From an uncultured Bacillaceae bacterium (GTDB lineage Bacteria; Bacillota; Bacilli; Bacillales; Caldibacillaceae), in the NCBI GenBank assembly GCA_937951955.1, contig CALGAD010000031.1, forward strand, positions 1 to 27,236: a stretch of 27,236 nt of DNA, read 5' to 3'. Position numbers and translations under genes: made by a program. Below, piece after piece: positions 15,739-24,704 of the stretch. Positions within the stretch are counted from its first letter, which is position 1, and each line of letters opens with the position of its first letter. The notes beneath the pieces are model-generated. The model did no database searches. It was not told the origin of the DNA and worked only from the letters and a program-made list of their open reading frames with translations.

Positions 15739-16452
15739 ATGCACTTCCTGATACCAAAACAACACGGTGCCTGGGCCATGCTGTTTATACCTTTTCTATT
15801 AGGAGTTTTCGGCGGAAAACCTGTATGGAGTCATTTTCTTCTGCTGTTCGCCTGGTTTTTCTTATACTTATCTACATATCCTCTGTCATTGATCATGAAA
15901 AAGAGAAAGGTTCATGAAAACTGGAAATGGTTTTCCATCTATTCGATTCTTGCTTTACTTTTGTTAGTGTATCCTGTTTGGCGCAATTTTCACCTCATTT
16001 ACTTCGGGTTGAGTATGGTTCCTTTTTTCCTGATCACCCTTTATTTCGCAAAAATAAAAAAGGACCGGGCGCTTATCAATGATATCGTAGCCGTCATCAT
16101 TTTTAGCATTGGCGCATTAGCCAGTTATTACTACGGTACAAACACGCTCGATCCTAAAGCATGGTTCATTTTTTTAACGAGTTTTCTCTATTTCCTCGGC
16201 ACTATTTTTTACGTGAAAACGATGATCCGGGAAAGGAAAAATATTCTTTATAAATACGTGTCCTGGACGTACCATATTGGATTGATCCTGATTTTCCTGC
16301 TCCTGGGTGAGGTCCTGTTGGCGATTGCCTACCTCCCCTGTACAATTCGCGCCATCCTATTATATGGTAAAAACGTCCATATTAAAATAATTGGAGCGAT
16401 TGAAATTTTTAGTGCGATCTTTTTCTTTGCGGTCATGCTTTTCATAATCTAA
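15739..16452 (+). CDS. YwiC-like family membrane protein
   Basis: This 237-residue integral membrane protein has about eight hydrophobic segments. Its N-terminus MHFLIPKQHGAWAML is the hallmark of the YwiC-like family (named after B. subtilis YwiC), which has no known biochemical activity. A charged loop (ENWKWF, KIKKDRAL) separates the helices. GAGGTG lies five bases before the ATG. A TATAAT at 15698-15703 may be its -10, but no matching -35 is seen. I find no FNR-like TGTGA/TCACA site. No terminator separates it from the chemoreceptor gene 75 bp downstream, so the two could be cotranscribed. Confidence 0.85.
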   Translation: MHFLIPKQHGAWAMLFIPFLLGVFGGKPVWSHFLLLFAWFFLYLSTYPLSLIMKKRKVHENWKWFSIYSILALLLLVYPVWRNFHLIYFGLSMVPFFLITLYFAKIKKDRALINDIVAVIIFSIGALASYYYGTNTLDPKAWFIFLTSFLYFLGTIFYVKTMIRERKNILYKYVSWTYHIGLILIFLLLGEVLLAIAYLPCTIRAILLYGKNVHIKIIGAIEIFSAIFFFAVMLFII

Positions 16453-16527
16453 TAATCAGTGAAACAATTGTGAGCCATGATCTTTTCGGACAAAACGGTC
16501 AATCCTTATCAATGCAGGTGATATGTT

Positions 16528-18216
16528 ATGAAAATTACAAAATTATTGAATATCAATATTTTCATTTTGGTTTTATTGGTAACGGTTACAGGGTCAAGCT
16601 TATACCTTCTCTTTTCGAGTATCAATGACCGCATTACCGTCAATGAGGCAAATTTAGAAATAACCAATCTATCACGCGAAATTATTAATGCAGCAAACGA
16701 ACAAACGAATTTAATTAAAAACTACGCCATTTCGGGAAAAAAGAAATTTTTGAACGACTATCAACAAACGCAAGAGCAGGAAACGAAGGAAGAACAGATT
16801 ATCGCCCGTTTGCTGGAGCTTAAAGCCCCGGATGAGCTCATTCATATGATTGAAGAAACGCATACATATACAAATAATATGGAAAAAATCGAATCCCAAT
16901 CAATTGCGGCCATCGCGGAGCAAAATTTTGAACGTGCCCGCAATTTGATCTTCGGCGAAAGCTACATCTCCCAGCAATCAAATTTACAAGCAACTTTGGA
17001 AATGTTCGATGCCGAACTGCAAAAATGGGTCAATGGGCGGACTGACCAGGCGGACCGCTCCATGGTCACCCATTTATATATAGCGATTCTTTCGACATTC
17101 ACCATGGCTGTATTTACGATATTCCACATGCTTCATATCAAACGGAAAATTAAACCCCTTCATGCGTTGACCAACATCGCTTCACAAGTCGCCGCCGGTC
17201 GCTTAAGTGTCGAAATGGAAACAAGTGAGGCAAAAGATGAAGTCAGTTTATTAGGGAATACAATTTACCAGCTGATCCATAACTTTCAACTTTTAATTGA
17301 GGAAATCAATAAGACAGCCCAAAAACTACTAGATGCATCTAACCAATTTTTCACCGGTGCAAACACATCAACTGTAGCTGCCAGGGAAGTAGCAAGCGCC
17401 TTTGAAGAAGTCGCTGTCGGAGCCGGGGAACAAACAGATAGTTTACAAACGAACCTCGATGCTTTTACAAAAATCAACGAATCCGTCAAACATATGGATG
17501 CCTTTATCCAAAAAGCGAATGAATTAGCCCTGTTAACAAATGAACAAACAAATGCCGGAGAAAAAAGTGTGAACCGGACAGTTACCCAAATGGTTTCCAT
17601 CAATCAGTCAGTGAACGATTCCAACAAAAAAATCGCATCCCTTCTTGAAAGCACCGAAAAAGTCAATCATATTACAACCCTCATCAGTGAGCTTGCCGAA
17701 CAAACGAATCTACTCGCCTTGAACGCAGCGATTGAAGCCGCCAGAGCAGGCGAGTACGGTCGGGGATTTGCCGTCGTTGCTGCGGAAGTACGAAGTCTTG
17801 CTGAAAAATCAAGACAGGCTGCCGGGGATATTCATCTGTTAATTGAGGATATAAAGGAAAACACGAATGAATCCGTTCGTATCATGAAACAAGTATTTGC
17901 CGATGTTGAAAATGGCTTAGTCTTTACAAAAGAAACCGAGAATCAGTTTCATGCGATTGATGAAAGTATCGAACAATTAACACCACTCCTCAAACAAATT
18001 GCGGAACAGGCCAAAAACGTGATGATGCAAGTCGATGATGCGACAGAAACAGAGAGAAAGATTGTCCAGATTGCAGAAAATAATACGGCGACCTCGGAAA
18101 AAGCGGTATCTTCCTCCCAGGAACTAGTCGCCAGGATGGAAGAGTTTGCCAATTCCGCCCAAAAACTGAAACAGATGGCAGAAACGTTGCAACATGTAAT
18201 CCAGAAATTCCATTAA
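16528..18216 (+). CDS. Methyl-accepting chemotaxis protein
   Basis: This 562-residue transmembrane chemoreceptor has a first membrane helix at about 8-31 and an extracytoplasmic helical sensor of about 150 residues, probably a four-helix bundle. The second helix is at about 183-205, with a HAMP domain at about 206-260 (KPLHALTNIASQVAAGRLS) and a cytoplasmic coiled-coil signalling domain to the end. The conserved hairpin tip that contacts CheA and CheW, EQTNLLALNAAIEAARAG, is at about 391-408. AGGTGA six bases before the ATG fixes the start. The ligand cannot be read from the sequence. The gene ends in a strong terminator. It shares its layout with the chemoreceptor at 25219-26913. Confidence 0.95.
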   Translation: MKITKLLNINIFILVLLVTVTGSSLYLLFSSINDRITVNEANLEITNLSREIINAANEQTNLIKNYAISGKKKFLNDYQQTQEQETKEEQIIARLLELKAPDELIHMIEETHTYTNNMEKIESQSIAAIAEQNFERARNLIFGESYISQQSNLQATLEMFDAELQKWVNGRTDQADRSMVTHLYIAILSTFTMAVFTIFHMLHIKRKIKPLHALTNIASQVAAGRLSVEMETSEAKDEVSLLGNTIYQLIHNFQLLIEEINKTAQKLLDASNQFFTGANTSTVAAREVASAFEEVAVGAGEQTDSLQTNLDAFTKINESVKHMDAFIQKANELALLTNEQTNAGEKSVNRTVTQMVSINQSVNDSNKKIASLLESTEKVNHITTLISELAEQTNLLALNAAIEAARAGEYGRGFAVVAAEVRSLAEKSRQAAGDIHLLIEDIKENTNESVRIMKQVFADVENGLVFTKETENQFHAIDESIEQLTPLLKQIAEQAKNVMMQVDDATETERKIVQIAENNTATSEKAVSSSQELVARMEEFANSAQKLKQMAETLQHVIQKFH

Positions 18217-18235
18217 TTATCATGAAAATAATACA

Positions 18236-18277
18236 GGCAGAGAGTGGGTCAAATGGTACCCGCTCTCTGCCTTTTTT
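18236..18277 (+). terminator. Intrinsic terminator after the first chemoreceptor
   Basis: GGCAGAGAGTGGGT (18236-18249) pairs with ACCCGCTCTCTGCC (18258-18271), with a single G-T wobble, followed by six T. On the minus strand no T run follows, so it mainly serves the plus strand. Confidence 0.9.
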
Positions 18278-18319
18278 CTTCATATTAAAGCCCATTGATT
18301 CAACTAAAAGAAAACTGAC

Positions 18320-19225
18320 TCAATTTCCAAATAGACTTTTGAAAAAGTCGACAATGGCATTCCATAAATCTTTGAAGAAATTACCGATTTGCTGCAAAAC
18401 ACCTTCGTCCACACCGGCTTCTTGTAATTTATCTTTGATACTGCCTGCTAATTCTTCAAGCTGGCCCTGGAGTTGCTCGAAATCAATATCGAGGGCGCGG
18501 ATTTTATCGAATAATTCGTAAAGCAGCTGCTTGTATTCCTCGGAAATTTGAATGCCAAATTCATCGAGTTTTTCCTGGACGATTTGTTCTACTTCTTCCC
18601 GGGTAACGGGATTTTGTTCACCGATTGCCTGTTTGATTTCCGCCAATAATTGGCTGACCTGATCTTCGGAAATTCCCGCTTCCTCGGCCAATTTTGTGGC
18701 CACATTCAACTCTTCATCGGCTACTTCTAAACGGGCGGTATCCAGTTCTTCACCTGTCGCCTCGTATGCTTTAAAAATCCCCGTTAACGCCGAGTGACCC
18801 GTTACGGGAATGGGGGATGCCACTTCTACTTTTGCATCCGTAACGCCAGCGGTCAGTAATGCGTTGGCATACATATCATTCGTAACCTGGGTAATATTTT
18901 CTGGCGTGATTTGAATAATCCGAATCCCTTCGCCTTCTTTTAATTTTGTTATTTTAGCTGAAGAATACATATTGGAATTCGGATCCCCATTAATGTATTT
19001 GACGATATCCTCAGCCGTAACCGTCAACTCCAGCACATTTTCCTCTTCATTCACTTTCAGTAACTTTTTCGTTTCTTCCAGTTGAGCCGGTGACAAAGCC
19101 TCACCATAAACGGCGATTACTTCAGCGTCTGACTCTTCTGTTATTGCAAAAGCATTTGGAATACTAAATAGGAAAGAAAACAAAACGACTAATAGCATAG
19201 TTTTCATGAATCGTTTCATAGGCAT
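18320..19225 (-). CDS. DUF1002 secreted protein (YpuA-like)
   Basis: This 301-residue exported protein belongs to the DUF1002 family, represented by B. subtilis YpuA (about 290 residues). Residues 1-27 form a signal peptide with a probable AFA cleavage site. The conserved domain (about 36-180) includes VTAEDIVKYIN, MYSSAKIT and PVTGHSALTGIFKAYE. The C-terminal third is acidic and helical, with DKIRALDIDFEQLQ and a final amphipathic stretch WNAIVDFFKSLFG. AAGGAG precedes the first ATG by five bases. YpuA is a cell-envelope protein linked to envelope stress in B. subtilis; the molecular function is unknown. I saw no clear promoter or ECF-type site. Confidence 0.9.
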   Translation of the reverse strand: MPMKRFMKTMLLVVLFSFLFSIPNAFAITEESDAEVIAVYGEALSPAQLEETKKLLKVNEEENVLELTVTAEDIVKYINGDPNSNMYSSAKITKLKEGEGIRIIQITPENITQVTNDMYANALLTAGVTDAKVEVASPIPVTGHSALTGIFKAYEATGEELDTARLEVADEELNVATKLAEEAGISEDQVSQLLAEIKQAIGEQNPVTREEVEQIVQEKLDEFGIQISEEYKQLLYELFDKIRALDIDFEQLQGQLEELAGSIKDKLQEAGVDEGVLQQIGNFFKDLWNAIVDFFKSLFGN

Positions 19226-19326
19226 TTCTGCTCCTTATCCATTGATATTTCCACTCTACTATAATTCTATTGCAAAATCATCAGTAAATATAATAAAATT
19301 TCCAATCGTTTTTTGAGCAAGAACTG

Positions 19327-19355
19327 CTGTCATTTTGATAAATATCCGATATAAT
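19327..19355 (+). promoter_or_regulatory. Probable promoter of the papain-like protein gene
   Basis: CTGTCA (19327-19332) and TATAAT (19350-19355) are 17 bases apart, giving a leader of about 125 bases. That leader contains an inverted pair TTGTTT/AAACAA around ATTGATC. Confidence 0.5.
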
Positions 19356-19486
19356 GAAGTATCGAATAAATATGCCACCTACGTGTTGTTTATTGATCAA
19401 ACAATCATAATCTAGCATTTGCAAGTATACCATCGAATCATAAAAAAAATCAATAAGTCAAAGACTTACATTCGGGAGAAATGAGG

Positions 19487-20110
19487 ATGAAATCAAAAGC
19501 GATATACATTCTATTAACGGACACCGGCACCTGGTTTACGCGGATGATTAAATGGTTTACAAATGCCCCTTTTAATCATGTTTCCCTCGTATTTGACGAT
19601 CAATTACAAGAGATTTATAGTTTTGGCCGGAAACGCCCGCGCAATCCTCTTTTTGCCGGTTTTGTTAGGGAGAATGTTTATACCGGTACGTACTATTATT
19701 TTCAAGAGACTCGCTGTCTCCTTCTAAAATATCATGTGACGGAAGAAGAACTGCAGAAAATACGTGCAGTCATTCAAGATTTCGAAAATGATCAAGAAAA
19801 ATTTTCTTATAATTTAATCGGCTTGCTCGGTATTTTATTCGATTATCCTATCGCGAATAAGAACGCGTATTTCTGTTCACAATTTGTTGCGGAAGTTTTA
19901 AGAAGAAGTGGTATTCATCTATGGGACACACCCCCGGCACTAGTGACGCCGAATGATTTTTTCACCCATCTCGATTTTGAAGTGATCTATTCCGGAAGAC
20001 TGTATGATTATCCGCTTCTTGATCACACCCGGATTCAGCAAACGGATACCGAAGGCAATCTTTTGGAAAAAATTCGTTTAAATGTATTAAGAAACCATTT
20101 GCCCTTATAA
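19487..20110 (+). CDS. Probable permuted papain-like / NlpC-P60-like protein of unknown function
   Basis: This soluble protein has 207 residues and no signal peptide or membrane helix. Its pattern fits the circularly permuted NlpC/P60 (YiiX-like) superfamily. An early histidine in APFNHVSLVFD (His31) is followed by strands (EIYSFGRK), and a late cysteine in NAYFCSQFVAEVL (Cys130) begins a helix. In this group the His precedes the Cys in sequence, the reverse of ordinary NlpC/P60 enzymes. Residues 131-207 hold a PPALVTPNDFF motif and a basic tail. GGGAG eight bases before the ATG at 19487 supports this start over 19481. It is monocistronic and convergent with potD. Peptidase, amidase or lipid acyltransferase activity are all possible; none is shown. 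Confidence 0.7.
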   Translation: MKSKAIYILLTDTGTWFTRMIKWFTNAPFNHVSLVFDDQLQEIYSFGRKRPRNPLFAGFVRENVYTGTYYYFQETRCLLLKYHVTEEELQKIRAVIQDFENDQEKFSYNLIGLLGILFDYPIANKNAYFCSQFVAEVLRRSGIHLWDTPPALVTPNDFFTHLDFEVIYSGRLYDYPLLDHTRIQQTDTEGNLLEKIRLNVLRNHLPL

Positions 20111-20187
20111 ATTTATCAATATATTGTTTGACTTCAGAAATTGCTATTCATGAATCCTGGTAGATCGTAGAAATATTTCATATAGAA

Positions 20188-20242
20188 AAACAAACAGTCA
20201 CAACCTTGCTCTGATGATAGACTTGGTTGTGACTGTTTGTTT
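20188..20242. terminator. Bidirectional terminator with an 18-bp perfect stem
   Basis: AAACAAACAGTCACAACC (20188-20205) pairs perfectly with GGTTGTGACTGTTTGTTT (20225-20242) around a 19-base loop. It ends both the papain-like gene (plus) and the pot operon (minus). Confidence 0.9.
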
Positions 20243-20246
20243 ATGA

Positions 20247-21320
20247 TTATTTTCTTTCCATTTTAAACTGGAGATAGAGCTCGTTATAAAGAGCGAGATT
20301 TTCTCTGCCCAGGTTTTTGTACACTTCTAATTTGTCCGTAATTTCATCCGGGGGATAAAACCGTTCATCATTGACCGTTTCTTCATCGAGCAATTCCATC
20401 GCCGCTTTATTCGGTGTCGAGTATCCGATATAATCCGTATTTTGCGCGGCCACTTCCGCATCAAGCATAAAATTGATAAATTGATGGGCACCGTCGATGT
20501 TATCCGCAGTTTTCGGAATAACCATTGTATCGAACCAGAGATTCGAACCTTCCTTCGGTACAACAAAATCAATATTTTCATTTTCCCACATGGCATCGGC
20601 CGCATCCCCTGACCAAACAACACCGATCGGGGCTTCTTCATTGACCAGTAACATTTTCATTTCATCGCCGACAATCGCTTTAATATTCGGCCAGAGGGTT
20701 TTTAACTTCTCTTTCGCTTCAAGCAAGTGCTCGGGATTCGTATCATTTAAAGAGTAATTCAAGCTGTTTAAGCCGAATCCCATCACTTCCCGGGCACCAT
20801 CGACGAGCAAGATCTGGTTATCCAGATCATCTGCCCACAAATCATTCCAGCTATCAAATGTCCGTTCACCTAACATTTTTTTATTATAGGCGATACCGAC
20901 CGTGCCCCAGAAGTACGGTACCGAATATTGATTGCCCGGGTCGTAGGACATATCTAAAAAGCGAGGATCGATATTTTTCAAATTCGGCAGCTTCGAATGA
21001 TCGAGAGGATATAATAAATCTTCCTCTTTCATGCGCTCCACCGCATATTCCGAGGGAACCGCCACATCAAAGGATGTTCCCCCTTGTTGAATTTTCGTCA
21101 GCATCGACTCGTTGGAATCAAACGTTTCATAGATGACTGTAATCCCCGTTTCCTCTTCAAACTGTTCGACTAGATCCATATCGATATAATCGCCCCAGTT
21201 GAAAACGGTAATCGTGTTGTCCCCGGTATAGCCTTCCGAAGCGTTCAACCGGTTTACCCACAGGAGTAAAACAATCGAAACGATAAAAAGAGCTGCAAAG
21301 GCTTGAATGAGTTTTTTCAT
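20247..21320 (-). CDS. potD: Spermidine/putrescine-binding protein PotD
   Basis: This 357-residue extracellular solute-binding protein of the polyamine ABC transporter has a hydrophobic N-terminus (about 5-23). It continues as a typical PotD: FNWGDYID near residues 40-47, DVAVPSEYAVERM, the polyamine pocket stretch SVPYFWGTVGIAYN near 132-145, VWSGDAADAMW near 228-238, and WFDTMVIPKTA. There is no cysteine anywhere in the protein, so it cannot be a lipoprotein; it is either released or held by the uncleaved N-terminal helix. Its start overlaps the potC stop by four bases, so translation is coupled. It is the last gene of the operon. Selectivity between spermidine and putrescine cannot be called. 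Confidence 0.95.
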   Translation of the reverse strand: MKKLIQAFAALFIVSIVLLLWVNRLNASEGYTGDNTITVFNWGDYIDMDLVEQFEEETGITVIYETFDSNESMLTKIQQGGTSFDVAVPSEYAVERMKEEDLLYPLDHSKLPNLKNIDPRFLDMSYDPGNQYSVPYFWGTVGIAYNKKMLGERTFDSWNDLWADDLDNQILLVDGAREVMGFGLNSLNYSLNDTNPEHLLEAKEKLKTLWPNIKAIVGDEMKMLLVNEEAPIGVVWSGDAADAMWENENIDFVVPKEGSNLWFDTMVIPKTADNIDGAHQFINFMLDAEVAAQNTDYIGYSTPNKAAMELLDEETVNDERFYPPDEITDKLEVYKNLGRENLALYNELYLQFKMERK

Positions 21321-22132
21321 TTTCGGGCCTCCAATCTGGCGGGATGACCTTGATTCTGTTTGGAGACGATAAAGTAATAGCCGATCACAAGCAAGATCGT
21401 GACAAAGAACAAGATTGTAGATAAGGCATTAATCTCCAGGGAAACCCCTCTCCGGGCCATGGAATAAATTTCAACGGACAGTGTCGAAAAGCCGCTGCCT
21501 GTTACAAAGAATGTGACGGCAAAATCATCAAGGGAGTAAGTAAGCGCCATGAAAAAGCCAGCAAAAATACCTGGTGTAATTAGGGGTAAAATAACTTTTG
21601 TTAATACCCCCCAGTGACTTGCTCCCAGGTCGCGAGCCGCATCGATAATCGTCATCGGTAACTCCTGTAATTTCGGCAAAACCATCAAAACAACAATCGG
21701 CACACTAAAAGCGATATGGGCAAGCAAGACAGAGGTAAAGCCGAGTTTAATGCCGATGATGGTGAATAAGATTAAAAAGGAAGCACCGATTACGACATCC
21801 GGACTCACGATTAAAATATTGTTTAATGATAAAAGGGTCTGTCGAGAAATCTTACTTTTGATGAGCCAAATACCGATCGCTCCACAAACACCGATAATCG
21901 TTGATATCGCCGCGGACAGCAAAGCGATGATAATCGTATTTAAAACGATGATGAGCATCCGGGTATTTCCGAACAGCTCCCGGTACCAGTCCAGCGTGAA
22001 ACTTTCAAAGTTATACATCTTGCCGCCGCTATTGAAGGAATAATACATTAAATAGAAAATCGGCAAGTATAAAATGATAAAGACGATGAATAAATAAATG
22101 CTGGAAAAATTAATTTTGCGCTTTTTTTCCAT
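21317..22132 (-). CDS. potC: Polyamine ABC transporter permease PotC
   Basis: This 271-residue inner-membrane permease has six predicted helices. It carries the EAA-loop motif that couples to the ATPase, DAARDLGASHWGVLTKVILP near residues 164-183. With PotB it forms the membrane channel. A GGGGGG stretch six bases before the ATG serves as ribosome site. It overlaps potB upstream by 23 bases and potD downstream by four, typical of a tightly coupled operon. Confidence 0.95.
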   Translation of the reverse strand: MEKKRKINFSSIYLFIVFIILYLPIFYLMYYSFNSGGKMYNFESFTLDWYRELFGNTRMLIIVLNTIIIALLSAAISTIIGVCGAIGIWLIKSKISRQTLLSLNNILIVSPDVVIGASFLILFTIIGIKLGFTSVLLAHIAFSVPIVVLMVLPKLQELPMTIIDAARDLGASHWGVLTKVILPLITPGIFAGFFMALTYSLDDFAVTFFVTGSGFSTLSVEIYSMARRGVSLEINALSTILFFVTILLVIGYYFIVSKQNQGHPARLEARK

Positions 22133-22925
22133 TTCTTACCCCCCGTTCTGTAAAGAACACAATGAAGAACATGATGATCACGAGGAAGACAGCGATGGTC
22201 GATCCCATGCCCCAATCCTGGTTCACGAGGAATTGCTGTTCAACCGCTGTTCCTAGCGTAATCACCCGGTTTCCCGCGATCAATCTTGTCAACATAAATA
22301 AGCTCAGAGCCGGGATAAACACAACTTGACAGCCAGACTTGACGCCGTTTAATGTTAACGGAAAAATGACCCGGCGAAATGTTTGCCATTTGGAAGCCCC
22401 AAGATCCATTGCGGCATCGAGATAAGACTTATCCAATTTATCCAGGGCGTTAAAGATTGGTAAAATCATGAACGGAATAAAAATATAAACCGCAACAAAG
22501 ATAAAACTGAAATCGGTAAATAAGATTTGTCTCGAACCGACTCCCAGTACTTCCAGCAGGGCATTGGCTAAACCGTATGTCCCGAAAATACCAATGAAGG
22601 CATAAGCTTTTAACAATAAATTAATCCAGGAAGGCATGATGATTAATAAGAGCCATAGCTGTTTATACTTCGTACGCGTTAATAAATAAGCAGTCGGATA
22701 GGCGACGATCAAGCAAAAGATCGTGATCAGAAGCGCGTACCAAAATGAGCTCACCGTCATTTCTAAATAAACCGATGAGAAAAATCGCTGATAGTTTTTA
22801 AACGTAAAATTCCCGTAAATATCAAGGAATGAATAATAAACAATTAACAAAATCGGGGCGATAACGAACAGGGCCAGCCAGAGATAATAAGGGATGAGGA
22901 ACCATTTTTGGCTTCTAGTTTTCAT
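22110..22925 (-). CDS. potB: Polyamine ABC transporter permease PotB
   Basis: This 271-residue permease pairs with PotC. Six membrane helices are visible, with the EAA loop DAAMDLGASKWQTFRRVIFP near residues 170-189. The start is chosen as ATG 22925, with AGGG eight bases upstream; the frame also allows ATG at 22943, which has only a weak site. From 22925 the gene overlaps potA by 11 bases. It ends 23 bases inside potC. Confidence 0.94.
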   Translation of the reverse strand: MKTRSQKWFLIPYYLWLALFVIAPILLIVYYSFLDIYGNFTFKNYQRFFSSVYLEMTVSSFWYALLITIFCLIVAYPTAYLLTRTKYKQLWLLLIIMPSWINLLLKAYAFIGIFGTYGLANALLEVLGVGSRQILFTDFSFIFVAVYIFIPFMILPIFNALDKLDKSYLDAAMDLGASKWQTFRRVIFPLTLNGVKSGCQVVFIPALSLFMLTRLIAGNRVITLGTAVEQQFLVNQDWGMGSTIAVFLVIIMFFIVFFTERGVRNGKKAQN

Positions 22926-24024
22926 TGGCAACACCCTGCTCATAACTTTCTAAACGGGCATCAAATTCTTCTTCCGTTTCCCCGATGCGCATGACATGAA
23001 TATCTTCTGGATCAAAATAAAGCCCGATTCTTTCTCCAACTCTGGCATTCTGCGTCGAATGGACGATCCATTCATTCCCTAAATCATCATAACCGCAAAT
23101 TTCATAATGAACCCCGCGGAAGAGGATAGAGTCCACTTTCACCTGCAGTTTTCCTTTTTCTGGTGTTGTGATATCTAAATCCTCGGGACGGATCACGACA
23201 TCTACTGTTTCATTCGTATCGAAACCTTGGTCGACACAGTCGAACTCTTTGCCGGCAAATTCGACTAAAAAGTCGCGAATCATCTTACCTTTAACGATAT
23301 TCGATTCACCGATAAAATCAGCCACAAACCGATTAATTGGCTCATCATAAATATCTGTGGGGGTGCCCCTCTGTTGAATTTTCCCTTTATTAATGACGAA
23401 AATCTCATCGCTCATCGCCAGGGCTTCTTCCTGATCATGGGTGACAAAAACAAAGGTGATCCCTAGGCTTTGTTGTAATTCCCGCAGTTCATATTGCATT
23501 TCGGTCCGCAATTTTAAATCAAGGGCAGATAACGGTTCATCCAACAGAAGGACTTCCGGTTGGTTCACAATGGCCCGTGCAATTGCTACCCGCTGCCGTT
23601 GACCGCCGGACATTTCATGGATTTCTCTGTTTTCATACCCGTCCAGGTTCACAAAATGGAGCGCTTCGCGAACTTTTTTCTGAATCTCTTCCTCACGAAC
23701 CTTTTTGATGCGAAGGCCGAAAGCGACATTTTCAAACACATTTAAATGGGGAAATAGTGCATAATCTTGAAAGACGGTATTGACTTGCCGCTTATTGGCC
23801 GGGATATGGTTCACTAATTTCCCATCGATATAAATCTTGCCTTTCGTTGGCTCAATCAGCCCGGCAATCAACCGCAAAATCGTTGTTTTTCCACATCCAC
23901 TCGGTCCCAACAGGGTATAAAACTTACCCCTTTCCATGACAAAACTAACATCGTTTAATACTGGTTCATCGTTATCGTATTGTTTCGTGACATTTTCGAA
24001 ACGAATAATTTCACGTGAAGCCAT
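22915..24024 (-). CDS. potA: Polyamine ABC transporter ATP-binding protein PotA
   Basis: This 369-residue ATPase powers polyamine import. Walker A is GPSGCGKTT near residues 40-48. The Q loop is FQDYALFPH, the signature motif is MSGGQRQRVAIARA near 140, Walker B is LLLDEPLSALD near 160, and the switch histidine is in VTHDQEEA. Residues about 250-355 form the C-terminal TOBE regulatory domain. I choose ATG 24024, with GGGGGAG five bases upstream; the longer frame to 24060 adds a peptide without a ribosome site. It is 44 bp downstream of the regulator gene and overlaps potB. Confidence 0.96.
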   Translation of the reverse strand: MASREIIRFENVTKQYDNDEPVLNDVSFVMERGKFYTLLGPSGCGKTTILRLIAGLIEPTKGKIYIDGKLVNHIPANKRQVNTVFQDYALFPHLNVFENVAFGLRIKKVREEEIQKKVREALHFVNLDGYENREIHEMSGGQRQRVAIARAIVNQPEVLLLDEPLSALDLKLRTEMQYELRELQQSLGITFVFVTHDQEEALAMSDEIFVINKGKIQQRGTPTDIYDEPINRFVADFIGESNIVKGKMIRDFLVEFAGKEFDCVDQGFDTNETVDVVIRPEDLDITTPEKGKLQVKVDSILFRGVHYEICGYDDLGNEWIVHSTQNARVGERIGLYFDPEDIHVMRIGETEEEFDARLESYEQGVANEN

Positions 24025-24068
24025 TGTTACTCCCCCTTTACAGCAGATGTTGAATCCCATTAAAAACT

Positions 24069-24611
24069 TTACAAATAAGAATCGGTGGCTACTAACAACA
24101 ATTTGGACTTACCGTCGTAATGATTCAGGATTTGGTGGTCATCGGAGGCATGATAATAAATGGATTCGCCTGCTTTAGCAAAAAAGCTTTTTCTTCCGAG
24201 TCGCACTTCAATCTCTCCCTCGAAAATATAGGCGAACGTTTCCGCCAGGGATGGTTCAAATTGTTTAAACGCCCCATTTTTCTCGAGGGTCAGAATAATC
24301 GGTTCCATATCATTTTCATTGGATTCGGGAACAAGCCATTGGATTTTATAACCCATTTCCTCATCCACATACTCGGTTTGATCAGCCTCACCATAAACGA
24401 CCTTCTGTTCCTCATCCCGATCATCAAAAAATTCCTTCGGTGTACAGCCCAATACTTCCAGGATGTCAAAAAAAGTGTCAATGGAAGGTGAACTCAGATC
24501 GTTTTCGATTTGGGAAATATACCCTTTTGTCAAATCCGTTCGTTCACCTAATTCCTCTTGGGTTAACCCTTTTTTCAACCTGAGATTTCGAATCTTTTTT
24601 CCAATTCGCAT
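24069..24611 (-). CDS. XRE-family HTH regulator with cupin domain, regulator of the pot operon
   Basis: This 180-residue transcription factor has an XRE-type helix-turn-helix at residues 4-58 (LTQEELGERTDLTKGYISQI). After a linker comes a cupin_2 barrel (about 105-175) with PSLAETFAYIFEGEIEVRLG and AGESIYYHASDDHQILN. This architecture is that of PuuR-like polyamine regulators, in which the cupin senses the ligand. It is the first gene of the operon, 44 bp before potA, as in other Firmicutes. GAGGGG precedes the ATG by five bases. A cluster of AGTTTA half-sites covers its own start region, so it probably represses itself and the pot genes until polyamine levels change. The ligand is inferred from context. 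Confidence 0.92.
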   Translation of the reverse strand: MRIGKKIRNLRLKKGLTQEELGERTDLTKGYISQIENDLSSPSIDTFFDILEVLGCTPKEFFDDRDEEQKVVYGEADQTEYVDEEMGYKIQWLVPESNENDMEPIILTLEKNGAFKQFEPSLAETFAYIFEGEIEVRLGRKSFFAKAGESIYYHASDDHQILNHYDGKSKLLLVATDSYL

Positions 24612-24630
24612 ACTTTCCCCTCATTACTTA

Positions 24631-24692
24631 AGTTTAATTTGGGTAAACAAAAAGTTTTAAAGTTTACTTAAACTAAACTACCAGTTTAGTTT
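24631..24692. promoter_or_regulatory. Operator cluster of AGTTTA half-sites upstream of the pot operon
   Basis: A 23-bp perfect palindrome (AAACTAAACT-acc-AGTTTAGTTT, 24670-24692) overlaps a second inverted pair (AGTTTA-ct-TAAACT, 24661-24674). Further single half-sites lie at 24631-24636 and 24644-24649 (TAAACA). All sit downstream of the predicted transcription start near 24698, in the leader of the HTH-cupin gene. Confidence 0.7.
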
Positions 24693-24704
24693 TCACAATT
24701 CATC

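Noticed and set aside
18236..18271. Terminator for the DUF1002 gene on the minus strand
   Set aside because: The stem is symmetrical, but on the minus strand it is followed by TGTATTATTTT and not by a T run. Its efficiency there is doubtful, so only the plus strand is called.
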